Assembly: GCF_019200975.1 (NCBI RefSeq)
Contig: NZ_JAHTMR010000002.1
Location: 167,461-231,460, forward strand
DNA: 64,000 bases
Origin: Pseudomonas sp. PD9R
GTDB taxonomy: Bacteria > Pseudomonadota > Gammaproteobacteria > Pseudomonadales > Pseudomonadaceae
Direction: 5' to 3'
This document shows positions 1-7,709 of the stretch, piece by piece (position 1 is the stretch's first letter; each line of letters opens with the position of its first letter). A program made the position numbers and the translations under genes. The notes under the pieces are model-generated. The model searched no databases and was not told the DNA's origin. It worked only from the letters and a program-made list of their open reading frames with translations.

Positions 1-1325
1 GCGTGGGGGCCGGTGGCGCGTCGCGTTACTGGCTGGGCAAGATGGCCGATGCTGATGAGGCCGGCCACGACTATGAGCTGATTGCCGCACCGCTGGACGT
101 CGAGTTGGTGGCCGGGCACAAGACCCCGGCCTGGGCCTTCGGCCCGTCGGCACCAGGCACCGAACTTCGGGTGCGTCAGGGGGAATGGCTGCGGGTGCGA
201 TTCATCAACCACCTGCCGGTCGCCACCACCATTCACTGGCACGGCATCCGCCTGCCGCTGGAAATGGACGGCGTGCCTTACGTGTCGCAACTGCCGGTGC
301 TGCCGGGTGAATACTTCGACTACAAATTCCGCGTGCCGGACGCGGGCAGCTACTGGTATCACCCTCACGTGAACAGCAGCGAAGAACTCGGTCGTGGTCT
401 GGTCGGGCCGCTGATCATCGAAGAGCGCGAGCCTGCCGGTTTCAAGTACGAGAAAACCTTGAGTCTCAAGAGTTGGCACGTCGATGAAGAAGGCGCTTTT
501 GTCGCGTTCAGCGTACCTCGCGAAGCAGCCCGTGGCGGTACGGCGGGGCGTTTGTCGACCATCAACGGGGTCTCGCAAGCGGTGATCGACTTGCCTGCCG
601 GGCAGATCACTCGCGTGCGTCTGCTTAACCTCGACAACACGCTGACTTATCGACTGAATATTCCGGGCGTCGAAGCGCAGATTTATGCGCTGGACGGCAA
701 CCCCATCGAGCCGCGACCGCTCGGCAAGGAATACTGGCTTGGCCCCGGCATGCGCATTTGCCTGGCGATCAAGGCCCCACCGGCTGGTGAAGAACTGGCC
801 CTGCGCAACGGCCCCGTACGCTTGGGCACGTTTCGTTCGGTGGCCAACACCGATGCGCCGACCGACTGGCCGCCCGCGCTGCCCGCCAATCCGGTGGCCG
901 AGCCGGACCTGGCCAATGCCGAGAAACTCAACTTCAATTTCGAATGGGTAGGCTCGGTGTCGGTGAATGTCGACAACGGCAAGCCACCGAGCCTGTGGCA
1001 GATCAACGGCAAGGCCTGGGACATCACCGACAAGACCTGCGCCGACCGCCCGATTGCCAAACTCGAAAAGGGCAAGAGCTACATTTTCGAATTGAAGAAC
1101 ATGACTCAGTATCAACACCCGATTCACCTGCACGGCATGAGCTTCAAGGTCATCGCCTCGAACCGGCACAAGGTCATTCCGTACTTCACCGACACCTATC
1201 TGCTGGGCAAGAACGAGCGCGCGCAAGTGGCGCTGGTGGCGGATAACCCCGGCGTGTGGATGTTCCATTGCCATGTGATCGATCACATGGAAACCGGCCT
1301 GATGGCCGCCATCGAGGTGGCGTGA
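1..1325 (+). CDS. multicopper oxidase, 5' end cut by window edge
   Basis: Partial multicopper oxidase, probably an exported laccase/CueO-type enzyme that oxidises substrates such as Cu(I) or phenols and reduces O2 to water. All four copper-ligand blocks are visible: HWHG (near residue 80 of the visible part), YHPH (near 118), HPIHLHG (near 370) and HCHVIDHMETGLM near the end. The reading frame is open to base 1. The first in-frame start (GTG at 3) lies in sequence resembling the end of a signal peptide, so the true start, and probably a Tat leader, lies upstream of the window. By alignment to the CueO pattern HCHxxxHxxxxM, the axial type-1 ligand position appears to be Leu rather than Met. 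The stop overlaps the tadA start by one base, so the two are likely co-transcribed. The family is secure; the substrate is not. Confidence 0.9.
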   Translation, partial: VGAGGASRYWLGKMADADEAGHDYELIAAPLDVELVAGHKTPAWAFGPSAPGTELRVRQGEWLRVRFINHLPVATTIHWHGIRLPLEMDGVPYVSQLPVLPGEYFDYKFRVPDAGSYWYHPHVNSSEELGRGLVGPLIIEEREPAGFKYEKTLSLKSWHVDEEGAFVAFSVPREAARGGTAGRLSTINGVSQAVIDLPAGQITRVRLLNLDNTLTYRLNIPGVEAQIYALDGNPIEPRPLGKEYWLGPGMRICLAIKAPPAGEELALRNGPVRLGTFRSVANTDAPTDWPPALPANPVAEPDLANAEKLNFNFEWVGSVSVNVDNGKPPSLWQINGKAWDITDKTCADRPIAKLEKGKSYIFELKNMTQYQHPIHLHGMSFKVIASNRHKVIPYFTDTYLLGKNERAQVALVADNPGVWMFHCHVIDHMETGLMAAIEVA

Positions 1326-1819
1326 TGCGCCAGATACGTCCCGCTACCATCATCGACCGCAGCCGTGATCAAGACTTCATGCGCGAAGCGCTGGCCCTCG
1401 CTGCCCAAGGCGCGGCCCTCGGCGAAGTGCCGGTAGGCGCGGTGCTGGTGCAGGACGGTGAAATCATCGGGCGTGGCTTCAACTGCCCGATCATCGGTAA
1501 CGACCCGAGCGCCCACGCCGAAATGGTCGCGATCCGCGCGGCCGCCCAGGCCGTCAGCAACTATCGCCTGCCGGGCAGTACGCTGTACGTGACGCTGGAA
1601 CCGTGCAGCATGTGCGCCGGGCTGATCGTGCATTCGCGGATTGCGCGGGTGGTGTACGGCGCGCTGGAGCCGAAAGCGGGGATCGTACAAAGCCAGGGAC
1701 AGTTTTTTACCCAGGGCTTTTTGAATCATCGGGTGCTGTATGACGGCGGGGTGTTGGCGGAGGAGTGTGGGGCGGTGTTGAGCGAATTCTTCAAGGCTCG
1801 ACGCGCGAGCCGGGAGTGA
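1325..1819 (+). CDS. tadA: tRNA-specific adenosine deaminase TadA
   Basis: Cytosolic zinc enzyme of 164 residues that deaminates adenosine 34 to inosine in tRNA-Arg(ACG), needed to read CGU/CGC/CGA codons. The cytidine-deaminase-fold zinc motifs are present: HAE at residues 64-66 supplies the zinc-binding His and the catalytic Glu, and PCSMC at 93-97 supplies the two zinc cysteines. The length is normal for bacterial TadA. The ATG at 1325 is chosen because it overlaps the stop of the upstream oxidase (TGATG) and gives a protein of family length; an in-frame upstream ATG at 1256 would run through the oxidase copper motif in another frame. A REPIN begins one base after the stop. Confidence 0.95.
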   Translation: MRQIRPATIIDRSRDQDFMREALALAAQGAALGEVPVGAVLVQDGEIIGRGFNCPIIGNDPSAHAEMVAIRAAAQAVSNYRLPGSTLYVTLEPCSMCAGLIVHSRIARVVYGALEPKAGIVQSQGQFFTQGFLNHRVLYDGGVLAEECGAVLSEFFKARRASRE

Positions 1820-1895
1820 GATCAAAAGATCGCAGCCTTCGGCAGCTCCTACAGGGATCAATGTAGGAGCTGCCGAAGGCTGCGATCTTTTGATC
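1820..1895. repeat. REPIN (GATCGCAGCC family) between tadA and cmoB
   Basis: Perfect inverted pair of 34-bp REP half-sites, 1820-1853 and 1862-1895, with an 8-base spacer. The core is GTAGGAGCTGCC followed by GGCTGCGATCTTTTGATC. It lies between the convergent genes tadA and cmoB and starts directly after the tadA stop. No other terminator is visible, so it may end transcription from both sides. Confidence 0.9.
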
Positions 1896-1900
1896 TTGCT

Positions 1901-2857
1901 TTATTTGCGGGCCACGAGGACTGCCCGCATTGGCGCTGGTAACCCTTCAACGGTCTTGCTGTGATCTTGCGGATCAAGGAAATCACTCAACGACTGATAC
2001 TTCATCCACTCCGTCCCGCGCTGTTCCTCGACCGTGGTCACGCTCACGTCCACGCATTTCACATCGGTGAAGCCCGCACGCCGTAGCCACAATTCCAGCG
2101 CCGGCACCGACGGCAGGAACCACACATTACGCATCTGCGCATAACGGTCTTCCGGCACCAGCACCTGATGCTTGTCGCCTTCGACCACCAGCGTTTCCAG
2201 CACTAACTCACCACCCTTGACCAGGCAGTCCTTCAGCGCCAGCAAATGCTCGATGGGTGAACGGCGGTGGTAGAACACGCCCATGGAAAACACCGTGTCG
2301 AACCCTTCGAGATTCGGCGGCAAGTCTTCGAAAGGAAACGGCAGGTGCCAGGCATTGGGCTCCGAGAGGTAACGCTGCACCGCCTGGAACTGGCAGAAGA
2401 ACAGCCAGTTCGGATCGACACCGATCACGCTGTCCGCGCCGGCACCGAGCATGCGCCACATGTAGTAGCCGTTACCGCAGCCGACATCGAGGATGCGCTT
2501 GCCCTTGAGGTCCAGATGCGGCGCGACCCGCGACCATTTCCAGTCCGAGCGCCATTCGGTGTCGACGTGCACGCCGAACAGGTCGAACGGCCCTTTGCGC
2601 CATGGCGACAAGCCCATCAACGCGGTGCGCATTTGCGCACGGGTTTCATCGTCGCAATCGGTGTCCAGTTTCAGACCGTTCAACAGGTCGACTTCAGTCG
2701 GCTGGATTTTCGGCAAGGCGTCCAGCGCGCTTTGCCAGCGTTCCAGGTCGCCGTGACCCTTTTCCATTTTCTTGTCGAGTTGCGCCTGCAGGGTGTTGGC
2801 CCAATCGGCCAGCGGCGTGCCAGCCAGACGGCGGGCGAGGGGGTACAGATCAATCAT
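1901..2857 (-). CDS. cmoB: tRNA U34 carboxymethyltransferase CmoB
   Basis: Cytosolic methyltransferase-fold protein of 318 residues. CmoB transfers the carboxymethyl group of carboxy-SAM to 5-hydroxyuridine 34 in tRNA to give cmo5U. The Rossmann SAM motif [15 protein letters not shown] lies near residues 120-135, preceded by the typical [14 protein letters not shown] segment, followed by the [11 protein letters not shown] and LETLVV segments of the family. The length matches E. coli CmoB (about 320). The ATG at 2857 overlaps the stop of cmoA (ATGA), so the two act as one operon supplying and using carboxy-SAM. Confidence 0.96.
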   Translation of the reverse strand: MIDLYPLARRLAGTPLADWANTLQAQLDKKMEKGHGDLERWQSALDALPKIQPTEVDLLNGLKLDTDCDDETRAQMRTALMGLSPWRKGPFDLFGVHVDTEWRSDWKWSRVAPHLDLKGKRILDVGCGNGYYMWRMLGAGADSVIGVDPNWLFFCQFQAVQRYLSEPNAWHLPFPFEDLPPNLEGFDTVFSMGVFYHRRSPIEHLLALKDCLVKGGELVLETLVVEGDKHQVLVPEDRYAQMRNVWFLPSVPALELWLRRAGFTDVKCVDVSVTTVEEQRGTEWMKYQSLSDFLDPQDHSKTVEGLPAPMRAVLVARK

Positions 2858-3597
2858 GGCAAGGCAATCAACGAGGCAAAGTTAAGACACTGGAACCACG
2901 GCACGACTTTCGAGAACCCGGCGGCCAACAGGCGTTCGCGGTGTTCTTCAAGGCTGTCGGGCTTCATGACGTTTTCGATGGCGCTGCGCTTCTGGGCGAT
3001 TTCCAGTTCGCTGTAGCCGTTGGCGCGTTTGAAGGCGATGTGCAGGTCGGTGAGCAACGCGTGCTCCTGCTCGTCTTCAAAGCGCAGTTTTTCCGAGAGG
3101 ATCAGCGCACCGCCGGGCAGCAGCGATTGGCGGATGCGGCTGAGCAATGCCGTGCGCTGATCAGGGGCGATGAATTGCAGGGTGAAATTCAGCGCCACCA
3201 CCGAGGCCGGCTGGAATTGCAGCGCGAGAATGTCACCTTCGATCACCTCGACCGGCAGCAACTCCTGGAACATCGAGTCCTGACCGTTGAGGTATTCGCG
3301 GCAGCGCTCGACCATCGCCGCAGAGTTATCCACAGCGATGACGCGGCAACCGTCGGTGCGCACGTGACGGCGCAATGCCTGGGTCACGGCACCGAGGGAC
3401 GAACCCAGGTCGTAGAGCACGCTATTGGGCTGCGCGAACTGCGCGGCAAGCACGCCGAGGTTTTCGACAATGGTCGGATAACCTGGCACCGAGCGCTTGA
3501 TCATGTCCGGGAACACCCGCACCACGTCCTCGTTAAAGGCGAAGTCAGGCACCTGGGCCAAAGGCTGGGCGAAAAGGCGATCGGGTTCTTTGCTCAC
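2854..3597 (-). CDS. cmoA: carboxy-S-adenosyl-L-methionine synthase CmoA
   Basis: 247-residue enzyme that converts SAM and prephenate to carboxy-SAM, the donor used by CmoB. The start ([23 protein letters not shown], shortened here to its key DRLFA and FAFNE parts) and the segment [11 protein letters not shown] near residues 61-71 (SAM site) are diagnostic, as is the downstream NFTLQFI motif. Length is as expected. It is first in the cmoA-cmoB pair, with a 4-base ATGA overlap. The gap upstream of the start carries a REPIN that separates it from the yhhN-like gene. Confidence 0.95.
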   Translation of the reverse strand: MSKEPDRLFAQPLAQVPDFAFNEDVVRVFPDMIKRSVPGYPTIVENLGVLAAQFAQPNSVLYDLGSSLGAVTQALRRHVRTDGCRVIAVDNSAAMVERCREYLNGQDSMFQELLPVEVIEGDILALQFQPASVVALNFTLQFIAPDQRTALLSRIRQSLLPGGALILSEKLRFEDEQEHALLTDLHIAFKRANGYSELEIAQKRSAIENVMKPDSLEEHRERLLAAGFSKVVPWFQCLNFASLIALP

Positions 3598-3680
3598 GGC
3601 GGTTCCAGCGGCGTAGATGAAAAGGCCGGCATTTTAGCCAACTTGCGGCACGGATGCGCGGGTTGTCTGATAAAGCGCCA

Positions 3681-3760
3681 AATCAAAAAATCGCAGTGTG
3701 CGGCAGCTCCTGCATTGAAATGCGATCCATGTAGGAGCTGCCGCAGGCTGCGATCTTTTT
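3681..3760. repeat. REPIN (GATCGCAGCC family), diverged left arm
   Basis: Inverted REP pair at 3681-3713 and 3729-3760. The left arm has drifted (GCAGTGTGCGGCAGCTCCTG), and the right arm keeps the usual GTAGGAGCTGCCGCAGGCTG core. It abuts the stop codon of the yhhN-like gene and lies upstream of cmoA. Confidence 0.85.
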
Positions 3761-3761
3761 C

Positions 3762-4403
3762 TCAAGCTGAACGCGGTGTCTGATCAAACGCCGAAGCAGT
3801 AATGCCCCATTGCCCCAGCCAGTAGCTGAGAATGATCACGTAAGCCGCCGCCTCGAACGGCACGACAAAGCGGCTGATACCAATCACGCTGTCGGAAAAA
3901 ACAAACGCCACCGCCCCGGCGGCAGCCAACAGTGCCGAGCGTTTGGGCACATCGGTACCGACCCGGGCCAGTGCCCGCCAGAGCATGGCGCTGATCGCCA
4001 GGCCATAAACAATCACCGGAATCAGCAACGGTCCCAGCCCGTGAGAGATCAGAATCCCCAGCAATACGGCACCGACACTGAGGGCCAGGATCAGTGGCAA
4101 TACCGCCAATCGCCGGCAATCGCTCAAATAGGCTTTCAGATAAGCCAAATGCGCGACCAGAAACGCCCCGAGCCCAAACACAAACAAATCCCCCGGCCAC
4201 GCCAGCAATACGTCGCCGAGCAGGGAGAAAATCAAGCCGAGGCTGATCCAGCGCCGATATTCGCTGGGCGGCGCATCGTTCAGCCAGCCGAGCAGCGCCA
4301 GTACGGGCAGCGGCTTGACCAGCAGGCACAGCAGCGCGGCATGCACGCTGAGGCCGTAAAGGAACGTCACCGCGCCCATCAGCGCCAGAATCAGCCAGCC
4401 CAC
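3762..4403 (-). CDS. YhhN family (TMEM86/lysoplasmalogenase-like) membrane protein
   Basis: 213-residue, very hydrophobic integral membrane protein with about eight predicted membrane segments. The spacing and the motif SLGLIFSLLGDVLLAWPGDLFVFGL, of which FSLLGD is the key part, fit the YhhN family, as does a late FVFSDSVIGI segment. Eukaryotic members (TMEM86) are lysoplasmalogenases; the substrate of bacterial members is less clear. The start is a GTG two bases inside the end of the upstream inhibitor gene region; no strong ribosome site is seen, so translation may be coupled to that gene. A later in-frame ATG at 4379 would remove part of the first membrane helix and is less likely. Confidence 0.82.
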   Translation of the reverse strand: MGWLILALMGAVTFLYGLSVHAALLCLLVKPLPVLALLGWLNDAPPSEYRRWISLGLIFSLLGDVLLAWPGDLFVFGLGAFLVAHLAYLKAYLSDCRRLAVLPLILALSVGAVLLGILISHGLGPLLIPVIVYGLAISAMLWRALARVGTDVPKRSALLAAAGAVAFVFSDSVIGISRFVVPFEAAAYVIILSYWLGQWGITASAFDQTPRSA

Positions 4404-4405
4404 GG

Positions 4406-4798
4406 TCAGTTAACCGCGATGTCGCAGTCGAACGATTCCACCGGCAGCACTTCCGGCGCCCAAGGCTGCTGCGAGGTCAGGCGCAAACGCCCGGTGCCGC
4501 TGGCGAACGCTTGAAAACGCCAGGTCGACACGCCGGCCGCACCCACGACGCCGGCATCTTCCGGGTTTCGATATACCTCTGGGCCAAGCGCGCGCAACAC
4601 ACCACCGGCCGAATCCTGAATCGCCCAGCGGTAACCCGTGGTCGGATTGCTCGGCAGGGTCAGGATCAGGTTTTGCCCGCTGGCGAGTTGCACCGGGCAT
4701 TCGCTTTGTTTTTCCACGGTCACGTTGTGCTTCGGTTGCGTGGCGCAAGCGGCCAGCAGCGAGAGGGCGAGGGGGACAAACAGGCGAGTGGGGGACAT
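4406..4798 (-). CDS. chagasin-like (I42 family) protease inhibitor lipoprotein
   Basis: About 130 residues, exported. The N-terminus has a lipoprotein signal ending in LLAAC (lipobox Cys near residue 17 from the chosen start). The body carries the three loop motifs of chagasin/ICP inhibitors of C1 cysteine peptidases: NPTTGYRW, GVSTWRF (the GxxxxRF-like loop) and a late QPW. The start at 4798 is chosen over an in-frame ATG at 4822 because it places the Lys/Arg-containing n-region directly before the hydrophobic stretch. It lies directly upstream of the YhhN gene and downstream of the second Lon. From memory, P. aeruginosa keeps the same trio (PA0777-PA0779), where the inhibitor is called Icp. 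Confidence 0.85.
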   Translation of the reverse strand: MSPTRLFVPLALSLLAACATQPKHNVTVEKQSECPVQLASGQNLILTLPSNPTTGYRWAIQDSAGGVLRALGPEVYRNPEDAGVVGAAGVSTWRFQAFASGTGRLRLTSQQPWAPEVLPVESFDCDIAVN

Positions 4799-4893
4799 AA
4801 GGTCAGTGGCTCCGGCATTCACGACGAACGGCGAGCATAACCGAGATGAGACAAAGTGTGACAGCCAGCGGAGGCAGGTGGTGGCCGGGCCAA

Positions 4894-4966
4894 CGCATTC
4901 GCGGGTAAGCCTCGCTCCTACAGGTTTGATGCAACCTTGTAGGAGCGAGGCTTGCCCGCGAATGCG
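4894..4966. repeat. REPIN (GAGCGAGGCTTGCCCGCG family)
   Basis: Inverted pair of a second REP type: arms at 4894-4922 and 4937-4966 with core GTAGGAGCGAGGCTTGCCCG. It lies between the end of the Lon gene and the start of the inhibitor gene, both on the minus strand. It is the only copy of this exact subtype in the window. Confidence 0.85.
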
Positions 4967-4989
4967 ATATTACTGGCGCTACATCACTG

Positions 4990-7407
4990 TCAGAACAACA
5001 CCTTCGCCACATCCGCAAACCGCTTGGCAAAGTGCGCCGTAATCCCTTCCTTCAGGTACTCCGGCAATTCCTCGAAGTTACCCCGGTTCGCCTCCGGCAA
5101 GATCAGCTCGAAAATCTTCTGCCGCCGCGCCGCGATGACTTTTTCGCGCACGCCACCAATCGGCAGTACGTGCCCGGTCAGCGTCAATTCGCCGGTCATG
5201 GCCACGCCTTTTTTCGGTGGCTGGTTGCGCGCGAGCGAGAGCAGGGCGCTGGCCATGGTCACGCCGGCGCTCGGGCCGTCTTTCGGCGTGGCGCCTTCCG
5301 GTACGTGCAAGTGCACGAAGGCTTCGTCGAAGAATTTCGGATCGCCACCAAACGACTTCAGATTGGAGCTGACGTAGCTGTAGGCGATTTCTGCCGACTC
5401 TTTCATCACGTCACCCAGTTGCCCGGTGAGTTTGAAACCGCGGTTGAGGGTGTGGATGCGGGTTGCTTCGATTGGCAGGGTCGCGCCGCCCATGCTGGTC
5501 CAGGCCAGGCCGGTGATGACGCCCGTTCCGGACAGCACTTGCTCGTTGCGGAATACCGGTTTGCCCAGCGAGGTTTCGAGGTCTTTCGGACCGAGCTTGA
5601 TCATTGCGTTCGGGTCGTCGAGCAGTTTCATCACCGCTTTGCGCACCAGTTTGCCAAGGTTTTTCTCCAGCTGACGCACACCGGCCTCGCGAGCATAACC
5701 ATCGATCAGCGCTTTAAGTGCGCTGTCGCTGATGCTAAGGCTGGTTTTCGACACGCCGGCCTTTTCAAGCTGTTTCGGCCACAGGTGGCGCTTGGCGATG
5801 GCGACTTTTTCTTCGGTGATGTAACCCGACAGGCGGATGATTTCCATGCGGTCCATCAACGGACCGGGAATCGAATCCAGGGTGTTGGCGGTGCAAATGA
5901 ACAGGACTTTCGACAGGTCCATGCGCAGGTCGAGATAGTGGTCGAGGAATTCGACGTTCTGTTCCGGGTCGAGGGTTTCCAGCAGCGCCGAGGCCGGGTC
6001 GCCCTGGTAGCTTTGGCCCATCTTGTCGATTTCGTCGAGCATGATTACCGGGTTCATCACTTCGACGTCTTTCAACGCCTGCACCAGCTTGCCCGGTTGC
6101 GCGCCGATGTAAGTGCGGCGGTGGCCCTTGATCTCGGCTTCGTCGCGCATGCCGCCGAGGCTGAAGCGGTAGAACGGCCGGCCGAGGGATTCGGCGATGG
6201 ATTTACCGACGCTGGTTTTACCCACGCCCGGTGGCCCCACCAGCAACACGATGGAACCGCTGATCTCGCCTTTGTAGGCACCGACCGCGAGGAATTCGAG
6301 GATGCGGTCCTTGATGTCATCCAGGCCTGCGTGGTGTTTGTCGAGCACTTTGCGCGCGTGCTTGAGGTCGAGTTTATCCTCGCCATACACACCCCACGGC
6401 ACCGAGGTTGCCCAGTCGAGGTAGTTGCGGGTGACCGCATACTCCGGCGATCCGGTTTCGAGGATCGACAGTTTGTTCATCTCTTCTTCGATGCGCTTCT
6501 GCGCTTGCGGCGACAGCACCTTGCCGGTCAGCCGTTGTTCGAACTGTTCGAGGTCGGCGCTGCGGTCGTCCTTGGTCAGACCGAGTTCTTGCTGGATAAC
6601 CTTTAGTTGTTCCTTGAGGAAAAACTCGCGCTGATGCTCGCCGATCTTGCGGTTTACTTCAGCGGAAATTTCTTTTTGCAGGCGCGCGACTTCGACTTCC
6701 TTGCGCAGCATCGGCAGGACTTTTTCCATGCGCTTGAGCATCGGCACGCAATCGAGCACTTCTTGCAGCTCACTGCCTGTCGCCGACGTGAGGGCGGCGG
6801 CGAAGTCGGTCAGCGGCGATGGGTCGTTGGGGCTGAAGCGGTTGAGGTAGTTCTTCAGCTCTTCGCTGTACAGCGGGTTGAGCGGCAACAGTTCCTTGAT
6901 CGCATTGATCAGCGCCATGCCGTAGGCCTTGACCTCGTCGGTCGGCTCGGTGGGCTGGTGCGGGTATTCGACTTCCACCAGGTACGGTGGGCGGTGGTGC
7001 TTGAGCCAGGTTTTCAGGCGTACACGGGTCAGGCCTTGGGCGACGAATTGCAGTTTGCCGTTTTCGCGGCTGGCGTGGTGCACCTTGACCAGCGTGCCGT
7101 AGAGCGGCAGGGCTGAGGTATCGAAGTGGCGCGGGTCTTCCTGGGGCGTGTCCATGTAGAACAGGGCCAGGGACTGGTGATCGGATTTGCTGACCAGGTC
7201 GAGGGTTTCGGCCCACGGTTCTTCATTGACGATGACCGGCAGCACCTGCGCCGGGAAGAACGGTCGGTTGTGGATCGGGATGATATAGACCTTGTCCGGC
7301 AGGTTCTGGCCGGGTAAGGCGAGACCTTTGCCGGTGGTGTGATGCGGGGCTTTTTCCGGGTCGGCGTATTCGCTCGGGTCTTCGGGGAATTCTTGCTGGT
7401 CGCTCAT
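4990..7407 (-). CDS. lon: second ATP-dependent Lon protease (AsrA-like)
   Basis: 805-residue cytosolic AAA+ serine protease. Order: LON substrate-binding domain (about 40-240), a coiled-coil with FFLKEQLKVIQQELG, Walker A GPPGVGKTS near 389, Walker B VIMLDEID near 455, and a C-terminal protease domain with catalytic Ser in KDGPSAGVTM near 712 and Lys in GGVREKVIAARR near 755. All catalytic residues are intact. The ATG at 7407 is chosen over one at 7422 because an AGGTG ribosome site sits just upstream. Pseudomonas usually has another Lon beside clpX. The neighbours here (inhibitor, YhhN) match PA0779/AsrA, a stress-induced Lon paralogue recalled from the literature. A heat-shock-type promoter lies just upstream. 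Confidence 0.93.
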   Translation of the reverse strand: MSDQQEFPEDPSEYADPEKAPHHTTGKGLALPGQNLPDKVYIIPIHNRPFFPAQVLPVIVNEEPWAETLDLVSKSDHQSLALFYMDTPQEDPRHFDTSALPLYGTLVKVHHASRENGKLQFVAQGLTRVRLKTWLKHHRPPYLVEVEYPHQPTEPTDEVKAYGMALINAIKELLPLNPLYSEELKNYLNRFSPNDPSPLTDFAAALTSATGSELQEVLDCVPMLKRMEKVLPMLRKEVEVARLQKEISAEVNRKIGEHQREFFLKEQLKVIQQELGLTKDDRSADLEQFEQRLTGKVLSPQAQKRIEEEMNKLSILETGSPEYAVTRNYLDWATSVPWGVYGEDKLDLKHARKVLDKHHAGLDDIKDRILEFLAVGAYKGEISGSIVLLVGPPGVGKTSVGKSIAESLGRPFYRFSLGGMRDEAEIKGHRRTYIGAQPGKLVQALKDVEVMNPVIMLDEIDKMGQSYQGDPASALLETLDPEQNVEFLDHYLDLRMDLSKVLFICTANTLDSIPGPLMDRMEIIRLSGYITEEKVAIAKRHLWPKQLEKAGVSKTSLSISDSALKALIDGYAREAGVRQLEKNLGKLVRKAVMKLLDDPNAMIKLGPKDLETSLGKPVFRNEQVLSGTGVITGLAWTSMGGATLPIEATRIHTLNRGFKLTGQLGDVMKESAEIAYSYVSSNLKSFGGDPKFFDEAFVHLHVPEGATPKDGPSAGVTMASALLSLARNQPPKKGVAMTGELTLTGHVLPIGGVREKVIAARRQKIFELILPEANRGNFEELPEYLKEGITAHFAKRFADVAKVLF

Positions 7408-7436
7408 GGGGCACCTGCGCAATGGGGTATGGGTCT

Positions 7437-7466
7437 TAGATGGGGCAGGTTGGCGGTGGTTTCAAT
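7437..7466 (-). promoter_or_regulatory. candidate sigma-32 heat-shock promoter of the lon paralogue
   Basis: On the minus strand, ATTGAAA (7460-7466) is followed after 14 bases by CCCCATCTA (7437-7445). The sigma-32 consensus is CTTGAAA, 11-16 bases, CCCCATnTA, so the -10 box is complete and the -35 differs at the first base(s). It ends about 30 bases before the chosen ATG, a suitable distance for a short leader. Confidence 0.7.
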
Positions 7467-7559
7467 GATGCGTTGGGGTTAATGGGATATTCGAAGGTGT
7501 ATTCAGCAGGGATTCAGGTTAGCTGGATCCTGGGAGCACACCGCGCTGCTTTTGCTTAT

Positions 7560-7636
7560 GTAGGAGCTGCCGCAGGCTGCGATCTTTTGATCTTGAAAAT
7601 TAAAGATCAAAAGATCGCAGCCTGCGGCAGCTCCTA
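7560..7636. repeat. REPIN (GATCGCAGCC family) between lon and gcd
   Basis: Arms at 7560-7594 and 7603-7636 with core GTAGGAGCTGCCGCAGGCTG; the arms point with their AT-rich ends inwards, opposite to the copy after tadA. Lies in the 302-base gap between gcd and lon, which also holds the gcd terminator and the lon promoter. Confidence 0.9.
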
Positions 7637-7655
7637 AAGGGTTGGTGTACGGCAA

Positions 7656-7695
7656 CAAAAAAGGCGGCTCCTGTGAGGGAGTCGCCTTTGTTTTA
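7656..7695 (-). terminator. rho-independent terminator of gcd
   Basis: Read on the minus strand: AAAGGCGACTCC, loop, GGAGCCGCCTTTTTTT. This is a 12-bp stem with one mismatch followed by a T run, 15 bases after the gcd stop codon. Confidence 0.85.
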
Positions 7696-7709
7696 ACTGC
7701 CGTTACCGC

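Noticed and set aside
5032..6606. Long open frame (524 codons) on the plus strand opposite the Lon gene
   Set aside because: It is fully antisense to a well-supported gene, has no ribosome site or known motif, and is expected from GC-rich codon bias; similar frames lie opposite gcd, metE, the permease and the ushers.
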